A stretch of 64,000 nucleotides of DNA, from the NCBI RefSeq assembly GCF_006770285.1, contig NZ_CP017195.1:1054001-1118000 (forward strand). Reading direction: 5' to 3'. Of the stretch, positions 8,570 through 17,515 are shown piece by piece. The notes under the pieces are model-generated. The model was given only the letters and a program-made list of their open reading frames with translations, did not search any database and was not told the origin of the DNA. This DNA comes from Lactococcus paracarnosus. Lineage in GTDB: Bacteria > Bacillota > Bacilli > Lactobacillales > Streptococcaceae. Positions within the stretch are counted from its first letter, which is position 1. Each line of letters opens with the position of its first letter. A program made the translations under genes and the position numbers.

Positions 8570-9271
8570 ATGATGATCAGTTTTAAAAATATTAGTAAGT
8601 CATATCAGATTGGTGACCAAGAAGTAAATGCGTTAAAAAATGTTAGTTTTGAGATTGAGCAGGGTGAATTCACAGTTATTTTAGGGCCATCTGGTTCTGG
8701 TAAAAGTACTGCCTTAAATATATTAGGTGGTATAGATAAGGCAACGAGTGGGACATTTTTATTTGATGGTGTAGCAATTAATGCCTTAAGTGACGCCAAA
8801 CTATCAGATTATAGACGAGATATCGTTGGGTTTGTTTTCCAATTTTATAATCTCATTCCTAGTTTGACAGCATTAGAAAATGTTGGTATTGCGGCTCAAT
8901 TGACAGGCAATCAAGCGCTTGCTGCCCCGTTTTTAGAAAGTGTTGGCTTGTCCCATCGGAAAAATAACTTTCCAGCACAACTATCTGGTGGGGAAATGCA
9001 ACGTGTGTCGATTGCTAGAGCATTAGCCAAGAAGCCAAAATTACTTTTATGTGATGAACCTACGGGTGCACTAGATTCTGTAACAGGGTTAAAAATTATA
9101 GATATTTTGCGTAAGGCATCTGAAAGTAGTGATACTGCGGTAGTCATGGTCACACATAATGCTGAATTTGCCCAATTAGCACATAAAGTGATTCGACTTC
9201 ATGATGGCGAGGTAGCGACTATTGAAAAAAATAGTGGGCCAGCTGCTTTATCGGAGGTAAACATATCGTGA
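8570..9271 (+). CDS. ABC transporter ATP-binding protein, MacB/LolD family
   Basis: The 233-aa ATPase has Walker A GPSGSGKST (about residues 39-47), the signature LSGGEMQRVSIARAL, Walker B LLLCDEPTGALD and the H-loop VMVTHN. The family powers mechanotransmission or export with FtsX-like permeases rather than classic transport of small solutes. The gene has a strong GAGGAGG ribosome binding site and two adjacent ATG codons (8570 and 8573). Its end overlaps the permease start by four bases. Its position behind a ComPA-like system suggests signal-induced export or antimicrobial-peptide resistance. Confidence 0.9.
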   Translation: MMISFKNISKSYQIGDQEVNALKNVSFEIEQGEFTVILGPSGSGKSTALNILGGIDKATSGTFLFDGVAINALSDAKLSDYRRDIVGFVFQFYNLIPSLTALENVGIAAQLTGNQALAAPFLESVGLSHRKNNFPAQLSGGEMQRVSIARALAKKPKLLLCDEPTGALDSVTGLKIIDILRKASESSDTAVVMVTHNAEFAQLAHKVIRLHDGEVATIEKNSGPAALSEVNIS

Positions 9272-11541
9272 CATTCTTAAATTTAAAACTGAGAAGAGAT
9301 TTTCGAAAGAATTGGACACAATTTTTTTCAGTATTCTTGATGGCTTTTTTAAGCATCCTCATTTTTGTCGGTCTACAAGGTGCTTGGCATGGTCTTGAAG
9401 TCAGTTTAGACACCTACATTAAAGACTCAAATCTTGCTGATTCATGGGTGATGAGTACAGGCTTTACCAAACAAGATATGGACGAGATTAGGGCCATAAA
9501 TGGTGTCAAAAAAACTGGTGAAACGACGCGAATTCAAGTTAAAGTTGATAACAAATCTGCTAGTGAAAAACAGTTGTTTTTAGAGACTTTCAAGTCAAAA
9601 TTAACGCAACCTCATCTTGTAACTGGTGAAAAACTACAAGAGAATCAATCAGGCCTCTGGTTAAATCTTAATTATGCCAAAGCAAATAAGCTTAGAGTTG
9701 GTGATAGGTTGACCGTCATCAGTCAAGGAAAATCAGTCTCACTAAAAGTGCTTGGCTTTGTCCAATCTGCTGATCGAATTTACTTTACAGGTAATGAAGC
9801 ATTCATTTCGCCTAATGATGTAGATTACGGCTATGGCTATGTCTCATCTGCTACCTTAAAACATGAGCTAGGATATCAAGGTGGCTCGAATGTGCTAGAG
9901 ATTAAAGGGCAGCCAGCAAAAATACGCGATAAATTAGCAACAATACTTGGTAAACGATTGGTCGCCTATAATGATCGGCATACTTTAGTGGATGTTTCTG
10001 ATGCACTAGACCGTGTAGGACAAATTAGAAACCTATCATATCTGTTTTCTTTTATCTTTATCCTGCTTGCAATTTTAGCCATGTATACCACGATTCGTAG
10101 AATGATCGAGACACAAGAAAAAGAGATCGCGATTTTGAAGGCGCTAGGGATTTCTAGTTTGAAAATTAGTTGGCACTATACAAGTTTTGGCTTATTAGTT
10201 GGTAGTGCGGGTACGATTCTAGGCCTTGCTATATCACCAGTCATGTCTTGGTTTGTTCTAGGAACACAAAAAGACATGTTTGCCATACCATCGTGGACGA
10301 TTGCTTATTCAATGAGTTCAGTAGTTGTCATCTTACTCGTCTTATCAATTTGTATTTTAGCATCATACCTTGCAAGCCGTGACGCCATACAAGGTTTGCC
10401 TGCCGAGTTCTTGCGGGGGAACAAGCAAAAAGTTGGTAGAAAAGTTGTCTTAGAACGCTTTAGCTCCCTATGGCAATCCTTACGATTTGAGCAACGTTGG
10501 GCAATTCGAGATGCACTATCAAATAAAGTACGGTTACTTATGGGTGTTATTGGTGTCGCATTTGGTATGATGCTACTCATTGCAGGTATTGGTATGCCAC
10601 AATCAATCAATCATTTAGTAGATAAGGCCTACCATGAAGATTTTAATTATGATACCAGACTCCATATGGCAAATTATGACGCTGTCAAAGATACCTATCC
10701 CAAAGGACAATGGGTTGAGATTAAGCAAGCAAAATTTACGCCAGATGATGGCTATAATCGCCTATTAGTTGTGATCAGTGATGGGAACTATGTCAATATG
10801 AAAACCGAGTCTGGAGAACCAATCAAACCAGATGGTATTTATGTGACAAAAGGATTTGCCAGTCGTGCTAAGTTAACTGTTGGTCAAGAGTTGGAGGTAA
10901 CACCCTATTTGGATGGTAAACCTTATCGTTTCAAAATTAAGGGGATTATCACAAGTGAGACTAATCAAGGTGCTTATATCAAACAAGCCTTGTTTGAAAA
11001 AGAAAAAGGTAAGTTCTCGCCTACTACATTACTAATCAGAGATGGGGATTATACTGATAAGCTCAAAAATGATAAACACGTTATCTCTCGGATCAAGATG
11101 CGAGATCAAGAAAAAAATGCTAAGGACTTTGTTGCTAGTTTGATGTCTATTTTCCTAATGATTGTAGGCTTTGCCATTCTTTTAGTTGTCGTTGTCCTTT
11201 ACAATTTAGGTTCTCTGAATTTTGTTGAACGAACGAGAGATTATGCAACGCTTAGCGTGCTTGGCTTTAAGAAAAATGAATTACGTCGAATTACAATGCT
11301 TGAAAATATTGGGACGACAGCGATTGGCTGGTTGTTAGGCCTCCCACTTGGCTTTTGGTTCTTAACTGCCTACGTAAAAACGTTTAGTACCATCAAACTA
11401 GAGTATACATCCTATGTGACCTGGCAGAATATCTTGCTCTCAACAGTCATTGTTGTCCTATGTTCTATGAGTACAACTGTATTTATCAGTAGTAGGATCA
11501 AGCATTTAGATAGGGTTCAGGCACTTAAGGGTCTTGAGTAA
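9268..11541 (+). CDS. FtsX-like ABC transporter permease
   Basis: The 757-aa protein starts with GTG and has the large MacB/FtsX layout: a first transmembrane segment near residues 15-36, a large extracytoplasmic domain (about 40-255), three spans with the FtsX motif (AMYTTIRRMIETQEKEIAILKALG at about 270-293), an internal repeat starting near residue 425 with a second outer domain, and a final FtsX domain (LGSLNFVERTRDYATLSVLGF). It partners the overlapping ATPase. The two-repeat form is typical of lactic acid bacterial permeases. Substrate unknown. Confidence 0.88.
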   Translation: MTFLNLKLRRDFRKNWTQFFSVFLMAFLSILIFVGLQGAWHGLEVSLDTYIKDSNLADSWVMSTGFTKQDMDEIRAINGVKKTGETTRIQVKVDNKSASEKQLFLETFKSKLTQPHLVTGEKLQENQSGLWLNLNYAKANKLRVGDRLTVISQGKSVSLKVLGFVQSADRIYFTGNEAFISPNDVDYGYGYVSSATLKHELGYQGGSNVLEIKGQPAKIRDKLATILGKRLVAYNDRHTLVDVSDALDRVGQIRNLSYLFSFIFILLAILAMYTTIRRMIETQEKEIAILKALGISSLKISWHYTSFGLLVGSAGTILGLAISPVMSWFVLGTQKDMFAIPSWTIAYSMSSVVVILLVLSICILASYLASRDAIQGLPAEFLRGNKQKVGRKVVLERFSSLWQSLRFEQRWAIRDALSNKVRLLMGVIGVAFGMMLLIAGIGMPQSINHLVDKAYHEDFNYDTRLHMANYDAVKDTYPKGQWVEIKQAKFTPDDGYNRLLVVISDGNYVNMKTESGEPIKPDGIYVTKGFASRAKLTVGQELEVTPYLDGKPYRFKIKGIITSETNQGAYIKQALFEKEKGKFSPTTLLIRDGDYTDKLKNDKHVISRIKMRDQEKNAKDFVASLMSIFLMIVGFAILLVVVVLYNLGSLNFVERTRDYATLSVLGFKKNELRRITMLENIGTTAIGWLLGLPLGFWFLTAYVKTFSTIKLEYTSYVTWQNILLSTVIVVLCSMSTTVFISSRIKHLDRVQALKGLE

Positions 11542-11665
11542 CCCCGACTAGTCCAGCCTTAATTATTGGCCTATTAATGGCAGTAAAAGTGGTATAATAC
11601 ACCCTATAGGGGTTAGCACGGATAACGTTAAACCTTAAAATTGATGGATTAGATGGGGCAAATTG

Positions 11666-12184
11666 ATGACTTATTGTATGGTGTGTGGTAGTAAACTTGA
11701 CAGCCAGTATTTGGAAAATGAAGGGGATATTCCCTATTGTCCTGATTGTGCTAGTTTTCGTTTTCCAATTTTTAGTACGGCAGTTAGTATGATTGTGCTA
11801 AATCAGCAGTTAGATAAGGTGCTCCTTATCCAACAGTATCAGAAACAAGACTATATTTTAGTTGCGGGTTATATTAATAAGGGTGAGAATGCAGAAGCAG
11901 CTGTCAGTAGAGAAATTGCTGAAGAAGTCGGTCTCTCTGTCTCACATATTCAAGCCAATCACTCTGAATACTATGCACCATCCAATACTCTCATGCTAAA
12001 TTATGTTTGTGTCGCATCACAAGAATCAGCTACCTTGACTGATGAAGTTGATGCCGCTAAATGGTTCGGACTTGCAGAAGCTAGACAAGCAATTAAAGCC
12101 AATAGTCTAGCAAAACGATTTTTGGAATCATTTTTAGATAAACACGAATTGGGTGTTGCGCAAGTTAAAGGTGGCATCAAATGA
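11666..12184 (+). CDS. Nudix hydrolase with N-terminal zinc ribbon (NudC-like)
   Basis: The product is 172 aa. The N-terminus has four cysteines (CMVCG...CPDC) as in the zinc ribbon of NAD+ diphosphatases. The Nudix box GX5EX7REUXEEXGU is intact, from GYINKGENAEAAVS to REIAEEVGL. The TTG at 11663 is rejected in favour of the following ATG. A TATAAT box lies at 11593-11598. The end overlaps the RpiB-family gene (ATGA). The family hydrolyses nucleoside diphosphates linked to other groups; exact substrate (NADH or decapping) not resolved. Confidence 0.85.
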   Translation: MTYCMVCGSKLDSQYLENEGDIPYCPDCASFRFPIFSTAVSMIVLNQQLDKVLLIQQYQKQDYILVAGYINKGENAEAAVSREIAEEVGLSVSHIQANHSEYYAPSNTLMLNYVCVASQESATLTDEVDAAKWFGLAEARQAIKANSLAKRFLESFLDKHELGVAQVKGGIK

Positions 12185-12705
12185 GGATAGGGTTCGCTCT
12201 CGCAAGTTCTTTAGCAGCTAAACAGGATATGCTATATGAGTTAATTAAAGACGTATCAAGTCAATATGGACATACGGTGGTCGTGTTAACTTCTCAGGAG
12301 GAAGACTTAGACTATATAGATATCGCCATCGCATGTGGTAGTGCACTTTATCATGAAGAGGTAGACTTTATTTTAACGGGCTGTAGTTCAGGACTAGGCA
12401 TGCAACTTGCTTGCAATTATGTACCAGGCATCATCTGCGGTTATGGGACAAGTGAAATCGAGGCGACTTTATTTGCCAGAATTAATCAGGGCAATGCCTT
12501 TTCCTATCCCTTTGCCTTAAACTGGGGATGGGCATCTGAGGAAGTCTATCGGTCGGTCTTACACGCCCTGTTTAAAGGCCTAACACAAGCGCCATATCCT
12601 CAGGCAGAAGCAGATAGAAAGCAGCAAGCAACTGATAAATTAAAGCGGTTAAAAATGACGTCACACCTTACTTTTGAGGATTTCATTGACGTTTACAAGG
12701 GTTAG
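12181..12705 (+). CDS. RpiB/LacA/LacB family sugar-phosphate isomerase-like protein
   Basis: The 174-aa protein shows the RpiB-type N-terminus (IGFALASSLAAKQDMLYELI), the TGCSSGLGMQLACNYVPGI segment that forms the phosphosugar site in this family, and the helical tail. The family interconverts aldose and ketose phosphates such as ribose 5-phosphate. It is translationally coupled to the Nudix gene, an unusual partner, so the substrate may be a nucleoside-derived sugar phosphate (inference). A strong terminator follows. Confidence 0.75.
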   Translation: MRIGFALASSLAAKQDMLYELIKDVSSQYGHTVVVLTSQEEDLDYIDIAIACGSALYHEEVDFILTGCSSGLGMQLACNYVPGIICGYGTSEIEATLFARINQGNAFSYPFALNWGWASEEVYRSVLHALFKGLTQAPYPQAEADRKQQATDKLKRLKMTSHLTFEDFIDVYKG

Positions 12706-12756
12706 TAAATGCTACTTCATTGGGAATGTTAAGCAGAAATAGGCTACAATACAAAT

Positions 12757-12802
12757 AAAAACAGATAGGATGTGCGTAATCTTTTGCTTCCTATCTGTTT
12801 TT
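12757..12802 (+). terminator. Terminator after the Nudix/RpiB operon
   Basis: ACAGATAGGA pairs with TCCTATCTGT around an 18-nt loop, with A and T runs on the two sides, so it could work in both directions. Confidence 0.75.
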
Positions 12803-12942
12803 CTTATCCTATTTTTATTTTTATCAATATTAAGATGATAAAGGTAGAAATTGTCATTTAAATAAAAAAATAGTATAATTAGAATGTGTTTTATATTGAA
12901 AGCGATAGTTTAACGGAACTTAAATAGCAAGTGGAGAAGTAT

Positions 12943-13410
12943 ATGGCATTTAAAAATATCAAGTTATCAAGAAAAGAAGCAAGTAATTGGATAGCCTACT
13001 TTAAAGAGACCTATCAATTTAGAGGGGATACGATCAGAATAAACATGATTTGGCCTTGTCTAACAGTTAATCAAGACAAATCGATCTTTCTCAAAACTAA
13101 ATTTATCAATCATGATGTCCCTTATGATGTAGAACTATTTTATTTTTGGCATGGTTGCTTATTTCTATTAAAAATGAAGCAGGTCTGGGGAAAAGAAGAT
13201 TTAGAATCATGGGAGCTTAACTTACTATCGCCCTATCCCGAGGTTTATTTTAAATCGGGTATTCATCTTCCTGAAAAGGTCATAAAAGATGAAGCAAAAA
13301 TTTTTCAGGATTTAAAAGTAGCGATGGTGGTATATGGCCAAAATGGTGGTAACGTGATGAATCCACCACTTCCTAAAATCAAGATTAATGTGGCAGGAAA
13401 GGTGTATTAG
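12943..13410 (+). CDS. Uncharacterised 155-aa protein
   Basis: I do not recognise this family. The ATG at 12943 is preferred to the GTG at 12931 because the GTG lies within the ribosome binding site GGAGAAG. The product is soluble-looking, without signal peptide or membrane span, rich in aromatic residues in its middle (YDVELFYFWHGCLFLLK) and Pro-rich near the end (MNPPLPKIKINVAG). It stands alone between two terminated units. Confidence 0.6.
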   Translation: MAFKNIKLSRKEASNWIAYFKETYQFRGDTIRINMIWPCLTVNQDKSIFLKTKFINHDVPYDVELFYFWHGCLFLLKMKQVWGKEDLESWELNLLSPYPEVYFKSGIHLPEKVIKDEAKIFQDLKVAMVVYGQNGGNVMNPPLPKIKINVAGKVY

Positions 13411-13502
13411 CTTTCATGATACAAAATTGAGTAAATCAAGCATCAGTTCTCAGCTAAATTATTACAATAAGGCAAAGTAATTCACCTAAATAGTCAGATT
13501 CC

Positions 13503-13532
13503 TTGTCCCTAGTCATTTAATTCTGTTATAAT
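13503..13532 (+). promoter_or_regulatory. Promoter and structured leader of the 44-aa gene
   Basis: TTGTCC at 13503-13508 and TATAAT at 13527-13532 are 18 bases apart. The roughly 100-nt leader to 13637 contains complementary arms GCTTTTG (13556-13562) and CAAAAGC (13602-13608), so it may fold. Confidence 0.5.
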
Positions 13533-13636
13533 AGATAAGGTGTGATGGTAGAGGGGCTTTTGATAAACCTATTTGATCTAGCCATGACAGGTAGCACTTA
13601 ACAAAAGCATCAAAATCGAGAAAAGAGGCAAAACAA

Positions 13637-13771
13637 GTGAATCAAACAGCAAAAGAAAAAATGTTAGAGATTATTAAGGCAAAACAAGGTGGCGGTCGTT
13701 CACCACAGCAAACACCTACGAAAAATGATCGTAAACATATGAGAAAAGGACCAAAGATTTTTAATAAATAA
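13637..13771 (+). CDS. Conserved-looking small basic protein (44 aa)
   Basis: GTG at 13637 follows an AGAGG ribosome binding site and opens a 44-residue frame. The product is basic and probably disordered, with a helical start (TAKEKMLEIIKAKQGGG) and the C-terminus NDRKHMRKGPKIFNK. It has its own promoter and terminator, which argues that it is real. I recall similar short proteins ending in a RKGPKIFNK-like tail in related bacteria, without known function. Confidence 0.6.
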   Translation: MNQTAKEKMLEIIKAKQGGGRSPQQTPTKNDRKHMRKGPKIFNK

Positions 13772-13776
13772 AATTA

Positions 13777-13816
13777 AGACACGTCTAAAATTAAAGTTTT
13801 AGGGGTGTTCTCTTTT
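13777..13816 (+). terminator. Terminator after the 44-aa gene
   Basis: GACAC..CTAAAA pairs with TTTTAG..GTGTTC and is followed by TCTTTT. Confidence 0.65.
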
Positions 13817-13861
13817 ATAGACTTAGACTAGACTAGTTTTATCAGTTAGATTGGAGAAAAT

Positions 13862-14725
13862 ATGACGCATACAGGTCCATTTAAAGGTGTTTTAGGCAGT
13901 GACCCATTTCCTGCACAGGCTGGTCGTTATCGCTTTATCTGGAGTGAACTATGCCCTTGGAGCCATCGTGTTGCCATCGTTAGGCAATTACTTGGCCTAG
14001 ATACTGTGATCAGTGAAGGTAAACTTAATCCTGTCATCACAGAAAAAGGGTGGCAGTTTTCACTAGATGAGGGGGATCAGGATCCGATTCTCGGTACAAC
14101 CTATATGATGGACAGTTATTTGAAAACTGATCCTGATTATGCAGGACGGGCAACGATTCCTGTTATCATCGATTTAACGACAGAAAAAATCGTCAATAAC
14201 GAATCTCATGACCTGATGAGACAGTTGGAGATGAATTTTACTGAGTTCACTAAGCCTGATGCACCGGAGCTTTATCCAGAATTCTTACGAGCTGAGATAG
14301 ATGAAATTAATGCTATCATTTTAGAGGAAGTCATCGGTGCAATTTATCAGATGGGGGCTACTAAGTCACAAGATGATTATGCCAAACAGTATGCCATCTT
14401 GTTTGCTCGGTTAGACCAGTTAGATGCGCATTTTGCTGATCACGATTTCCTAGTTGGTGAACAACTGACAGAAGCTGATATCAGACTTTACGTTTCTCTA
14501 GTCCGCTTTGATGTGGCCTATTACAGTATGTATCATGCTGACCGCAATCATCTGTATGACTTTCCAAATCTTTGGCCCTATGCCAAGTCGCTTTACAAGA
14601 TACCAGCTTTTCGTGAGACGACGAACTTTGAAGCAATCAAAAAAGGATTTTGGCTGAATAACCATGCTGAAAATCCACGGCAGATTGTCCCATTAGGTCC
14701 GGATACCAGTATTTGGGAAGCATAG
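13862..14725 (+). CDS. Glutathione S-transferase family, glutathionyl-hydroquinone reductase-like
   Basis: The 287-aa protein matches the Xi-class (ECM4/YqjG) pattern: SELCPWSHRVAIVRQLLGL around residues 28-46, with the catalytic cysteine in CPWSHR, a NNESHDLMRQL thiol-transferase segment, and the C-terminal helical domain with LTEADIRLYVSLVRFDVAYY. Such enzymes reduce glutathionyl-hydroquinones using glutathione. The gene has its own ribosome binding site (TTGGAG) and stands alone between terminators. Whether the host makes or only imports glutathione is not visible here. Confidence 0.85.
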   Translation: MTHTGPFKGVLGSDPFPAQAGRYRFIWSELCPWSHRVAIVRQLLGLDTVISEGKLNPVITEKGWQFSLDEGDQDPILGTTYMMDSYLKTDPDYAGRATIPVIIDLTTEKIVNNESHDLMRQLEMNFTEFTKPDAPELYPEFLRAEIDEINAIILEEVIGAIYQMGATKSQDDYAKQYAILFARLDQLDAHFADHDFLVGEQLTEADIRLYVSLVRFDVAYYSMYHADRNHLYDFPNLWPYAKSLYKIPAFRETTNFEAIKKGFWLNNHAENPRQIVPLGPDTSIWEA

Positions 14726-14774
14726 ATTAGTGATTTTTTAAGCCTAAGTTTTGCAAAAAAATAACACAATAGCT

Positions 14775-14807
14775 AAAAAACTCGAACGGTTAAGTTTGAG
14801 TTTTTTT
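14775..14807. terminator. Terminator between convergent genes
   Basis: AAAAAACTC..AAC pairs with GTT..GAGTTTTTT. It lies between the plus-strand GST-family gene and the minus-strand RpiR gene and could serve both. Confidence 0.7.
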
Positions 14808-14824
14808 CTGTCGTATTGCGCGTA

Positions 14825-15700
14825 TCAGTTTTCTTTCATGATGTCTGTATTGATGGTCCGTTTGTCAACTGCACGTCCTTTTTCCCTAAGTCTGCTTAAA
14901 TTACTATCGTAGTTAGCCGAAAATACGATGGCATAAAGCACGTCTAATAGGTAGATGATTGAGATATTACTCGTGAAGTTACCGATTTTAGAATACAGTT
15001 TTTCCCTAGTCGTAATCGGTAGAAAGCAAGTACATGCCCTAGATAATGTGTTATCACCTATACTTGTGATGGCAAGTGTCGGCACCTTATTTTTTTTAAG
15101 AATCGTGTTTACTGCAAGTAAACTTTTATTTTCACCGGTATAAGAAATAAAAATAGCACAATCTTTAGGGGTTAGCGTATAAGCTTCATATCGCTCTTCA
15201 CCTTTGATATCAGAATGAAGCACTTGTTTGCCGATTCTGTTCATTTTTAATGCAAAATCTTTTGAGATAAGTAGGTTTGCATTTTGAGAAAAAATGCGAA
15301 TAGTTGCGGATTCTAGTAACATTTTTTTGATAGCAGCTAAATTCTGATGCTCAAGTAATGAGTAGATATCAGATATAGCGGATTGTTCAAGACTTGCCAT
15401 TTTTTTGGTAATGGTCATGATCGAATCCGTCTTGTTAAAAGGCAGATTGGCATCTGTTTTGGTGAAATGCCTTCTCAAATAGGCCCATTCTTCTAGATAT
15501 GCTTTTTTAAAATCTTTCCAACCATGAAAGTTCAATTTTTTGGCTAGCCTAACAATCGTCGACGGTTGGGTAAAGGTTTGCTTTGCTAATGCTTGAATGG
15601 TGAGGTCAGCTATCTTTTCTGGATAATTCAGCAAAAATTCGACAGTGACTTTTTCAGCTGAAGAGAAGTGAATGGTTTGGAGTTGTTCTTTGATTAACAT
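14825..15700 (-). CDS. RpiR-family (MurR) transcriptional regulator
   Basis: The 291-aa protein has an N-terminal HTH_6 domain (IADLTIQALAKQTFTQPSTI, then VRLAKKLNFHGWKDFKKAYLEEW) and a C-terminal SIS domain (about residues 115-250, with FISYTGENKSLLAV) that binds phosphosugars. It is divergent from the GH4 glycosidase gene, with about 205 bp between starts, so it probably controls that gene in response to its sugar phosphate. Weak AT-rich palindromes occupy the shared region. No PTS transporter gene is adjacent, so the sugar must enter through a system encoded elsewhere. Confidence 0.85.
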   Translation of the reverse strand: MLIKEQLQTIHFSSAEKVTVEFLLNYPEKIADLTIQALAKQTFTQPSTIVRLAKKLNFHGWKDFKKAYLEEWAYLRRHFTKTDANLPFNKTDSIMTITKKMASLEQSAISDIYSLLEHQNLAAIKKMLLESATIRIFSQNANLLISKDFALKMNRIGKQVLHSDIKGEERYEAYTLTPKDCAIFISYTGENKSLLAVNTILKKNKVPTLAITSIGDNTLSRACTCFLPITTREKLYSKIGNFTSNISIIYLLDVLYAIVFSANYDSNLSRLREKGRAVDKRTINTDIMKEN

Positions 15701-15835
15701 ATGCCATGTCCTTTTCCATTATTATACTATATTTTGGAAAATAAAAAGTAGCTTTGAGTTGATTTTTTCCTAAAAAGTTCGAGTTAATCCTCTATTTTAA
15801 GCCTTTTTTTGTAAACTTTATTTTATTTTATGTAG

Positions 15836-15849
15836 AAAATAGTTATTTT
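15836..15849. promoter_or_regulatory. AT-rich palindrome upstream of the GH4 gene
   Basis: AAAATA-GT-TATTTT lies about 20 bases before the -10-like TATACT (near 15865) of the GH4 gene. It is a candidate RpiR operator; in AT-rich DNA such palindromes also occur by chance. Confidence 0.35.
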
Positions 15850-15905
15850 AATTTTCTTTATGCTATACTAAATTTGTAAAAAATAGATAAACTAGGAGGC
15901 AACAG

Positions 15906-17285
15906 ATGACTAAAAAAGTAAAGATTGCAACAATAGGTGGTGGTAGTAGTTACACGCCAGAATTGATGGAAGGCTTCATCAAACGATATGATGAATTACC
16001 GATAAAAGAAATCTGGCTTGTAGATGTGGCCGAAGGTAAAGAAAAACAAGAAATTGTTGGCAAAATGTCACAGAGGATGTGGGATGCATCGCCTTATGAT
16101 GTGAAAATATATACGACATTAGATAGACAACTTGCTTTAAAAGGTGCCGATTTTGTCACGACTCAGTTCCGGGTAGGCCAACTCGATGCCCGTGTCAAAG
16201 ATGAACGCATTCCTTTCTCCTATGGTTTTTTAGGACAGGAGACAAACGGTGCTGGCGGTATGTTTAAAGCTTTTAGAACGATTCCTATCATTTTAGATGT
16301 TGTTGAAGATATGAAAGTCCTTTGTCCAGATGCCTGGCTAATTAACTTTGCAAATCCAAGTGGTATGGTGACAGAAGCAATTATCAGATATGGAAAATGG
16401 GATAAAGTGATTGGGCTTTGTAATGTCCCTGTCATGGCAAAAATGGGAGAATCTAACACTTTAGGTATCCCTAAAGAAAACTTAGTCTATAAATTTGCTG
16501 GTGTGAATCATTTTCATTGGCATAAAGTCGCTGATAAAAACGGCAAAGATATCACCTTAGACTTGATTGACAAACTCTATGAGGAAAATAGCGGCTTACC
16601 AAAAAATATTTTTGATGTTGCATTTTACAAAGAACAGTTAATCCAAATGAAGATGATTCCTTGTGGTTATCATCGCTATTATTATCGTGCTGAGGAGATG
16701 TTAAAACACGGGATAACAGAATATGAAAATGAAGGTACCAGAGCCCAACAAGTAAAAAAAATAGAACATGACTTGTTTGAACTCTATAAGGATCCAAATT
16801 TAAATTACAAGCCTAAACAATTAGAAGAACGTGGTGGCGCTTATTATTCAGATGCTGCATGTGAAACCATTGCCTCTATTTATGCCAATAAAAATACTGA
16901 AATCGTCGTCTCAACCAGAAATGACGGTGCTATTCCGGATCTGCCAGCAGAATGTGTTGTAGAAGTGACAGCTTACGTAGGCGCTCAGGGTGCACGAAAT
17001 GTCGCATTTGGTGAATTACCTACTGCTGAAAAAGGCTGGTTACAAGTCATGAAAGCGATGGAGTTACTAACGATTGAAGCTGCAGTTACTGGAGATTATG
17101 CGACAGCCTTACAAGCATTTACCATTAACCCGCTAATTCAGTCAGGAGAGACTGCTAAGCAAGTCATGAATGAATTGTTTATAGCACATGAAGCACATTT
17201 GCCTCAATTCAAAATAGCCATCGACAGACTTAAATTGGAAAACATCACGATTAAAGATAAACTTGTTAGAGACATGTGTTCATAA
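15906..17285 (+). CDS. GH4 family 6-phospho-beta-glucosidase
   Basis: The 459-aa enzyme has the GH4 nucleotide-binding start IATIGGGSSYTPELMEGFI, QFRVGQLDARVKDERIP, NFANPSGMVTEAI, the metal-site cysteine segment GLCNVPVMAKM (about residues 178-188) and AGVNHFHWHKV. GH4 enzymes need NAD+ and Mn2+ and cleave phosphorylated disaccharides brought in by the PTS. The beta specificity (cellobiose- or aryl-glucoside-phosphate, as LicH/CelF) is the best guess from the GGGSSYTPE type start. The ribosome binding site is AGGAGGC. The divergent RpiR gene is its likely regulator. Confidence 0.88.
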   Translation: MTKKVKIATIGGGSSYTPELMEGFIKRYDELPIKEIWLVDVAEGKEKQEIVGKMSQRMWDASPYDVKIYTTLDRQLALKGADFVTTQFRVGQLDARVKDERIPFSYGFLGQETNGAGGMFKAFRTIPIILDVVEDMKVLCPDAWLINFANPSGMVTEAIIRYGKWDKVIGLCNVPVMAKMGESNTLGIPKENLVYKFAGVNHFHWHKVADKNGKDITLDLIDKLYEENSGLPKNIFDVAFYKEQLIQMKMIPCGYHRYYYRAEEMLKHGITEYENEGTRAQQVKKIEHDLFELYKDPNLNYKPKQLEERGGAYYSDAACETIASIYANKNTEIVVSTRNDGAIPDLPAECVVEVTAYVGAQGARNVAFGELPTAEKGWLQVMKAMELLTIEAAVTGDYATALQAFTINPLIQSGETAKQVMNELFIAHEAHLPQFKIAIDRLKLENITIKDKLVRDMCS

Positions 17286-17422
17286 GTAATAGCATGATTT
17301 TACTCGGATTGCTAAATGCTTTATTTCCCATGATTTTGTAATCAATAGCATGGAATAGGTTATCTAATTTCAGTTGACATTCCTGTGTAGACCTATTTAT
17401 TTATGTCTTGTTAAACTAAATT

Positions 17423-17458
17423 AATCATTCGAATAATTAGTTTATTCGAATGATTTTT
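17423..17458 (+). terminator. Perfect 14-bp hairpin after the GH4 gene
   Basis: AATCATTCGAATAA (17423-17436) and its exact complement (17442-17455) flank a 5-nt loop and are followed by TTT. It is a probable terminator. A TTGACA near 17373 just before it lacks a good -10, so the promoter of the next cassette is unclear. Confidence 0.6.
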
Positions 17459-17515
17459 AATGAGATACGACATTGTATACAAGTTAAAATATTTAAAATG
17501 GTAGTGAGGACAATT

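Noticed and set aside
12931..12942. GTG start for the uncharacterised protein
   Set aside because: The GTG is part of the ribosome binding site for the ATG at 12943.
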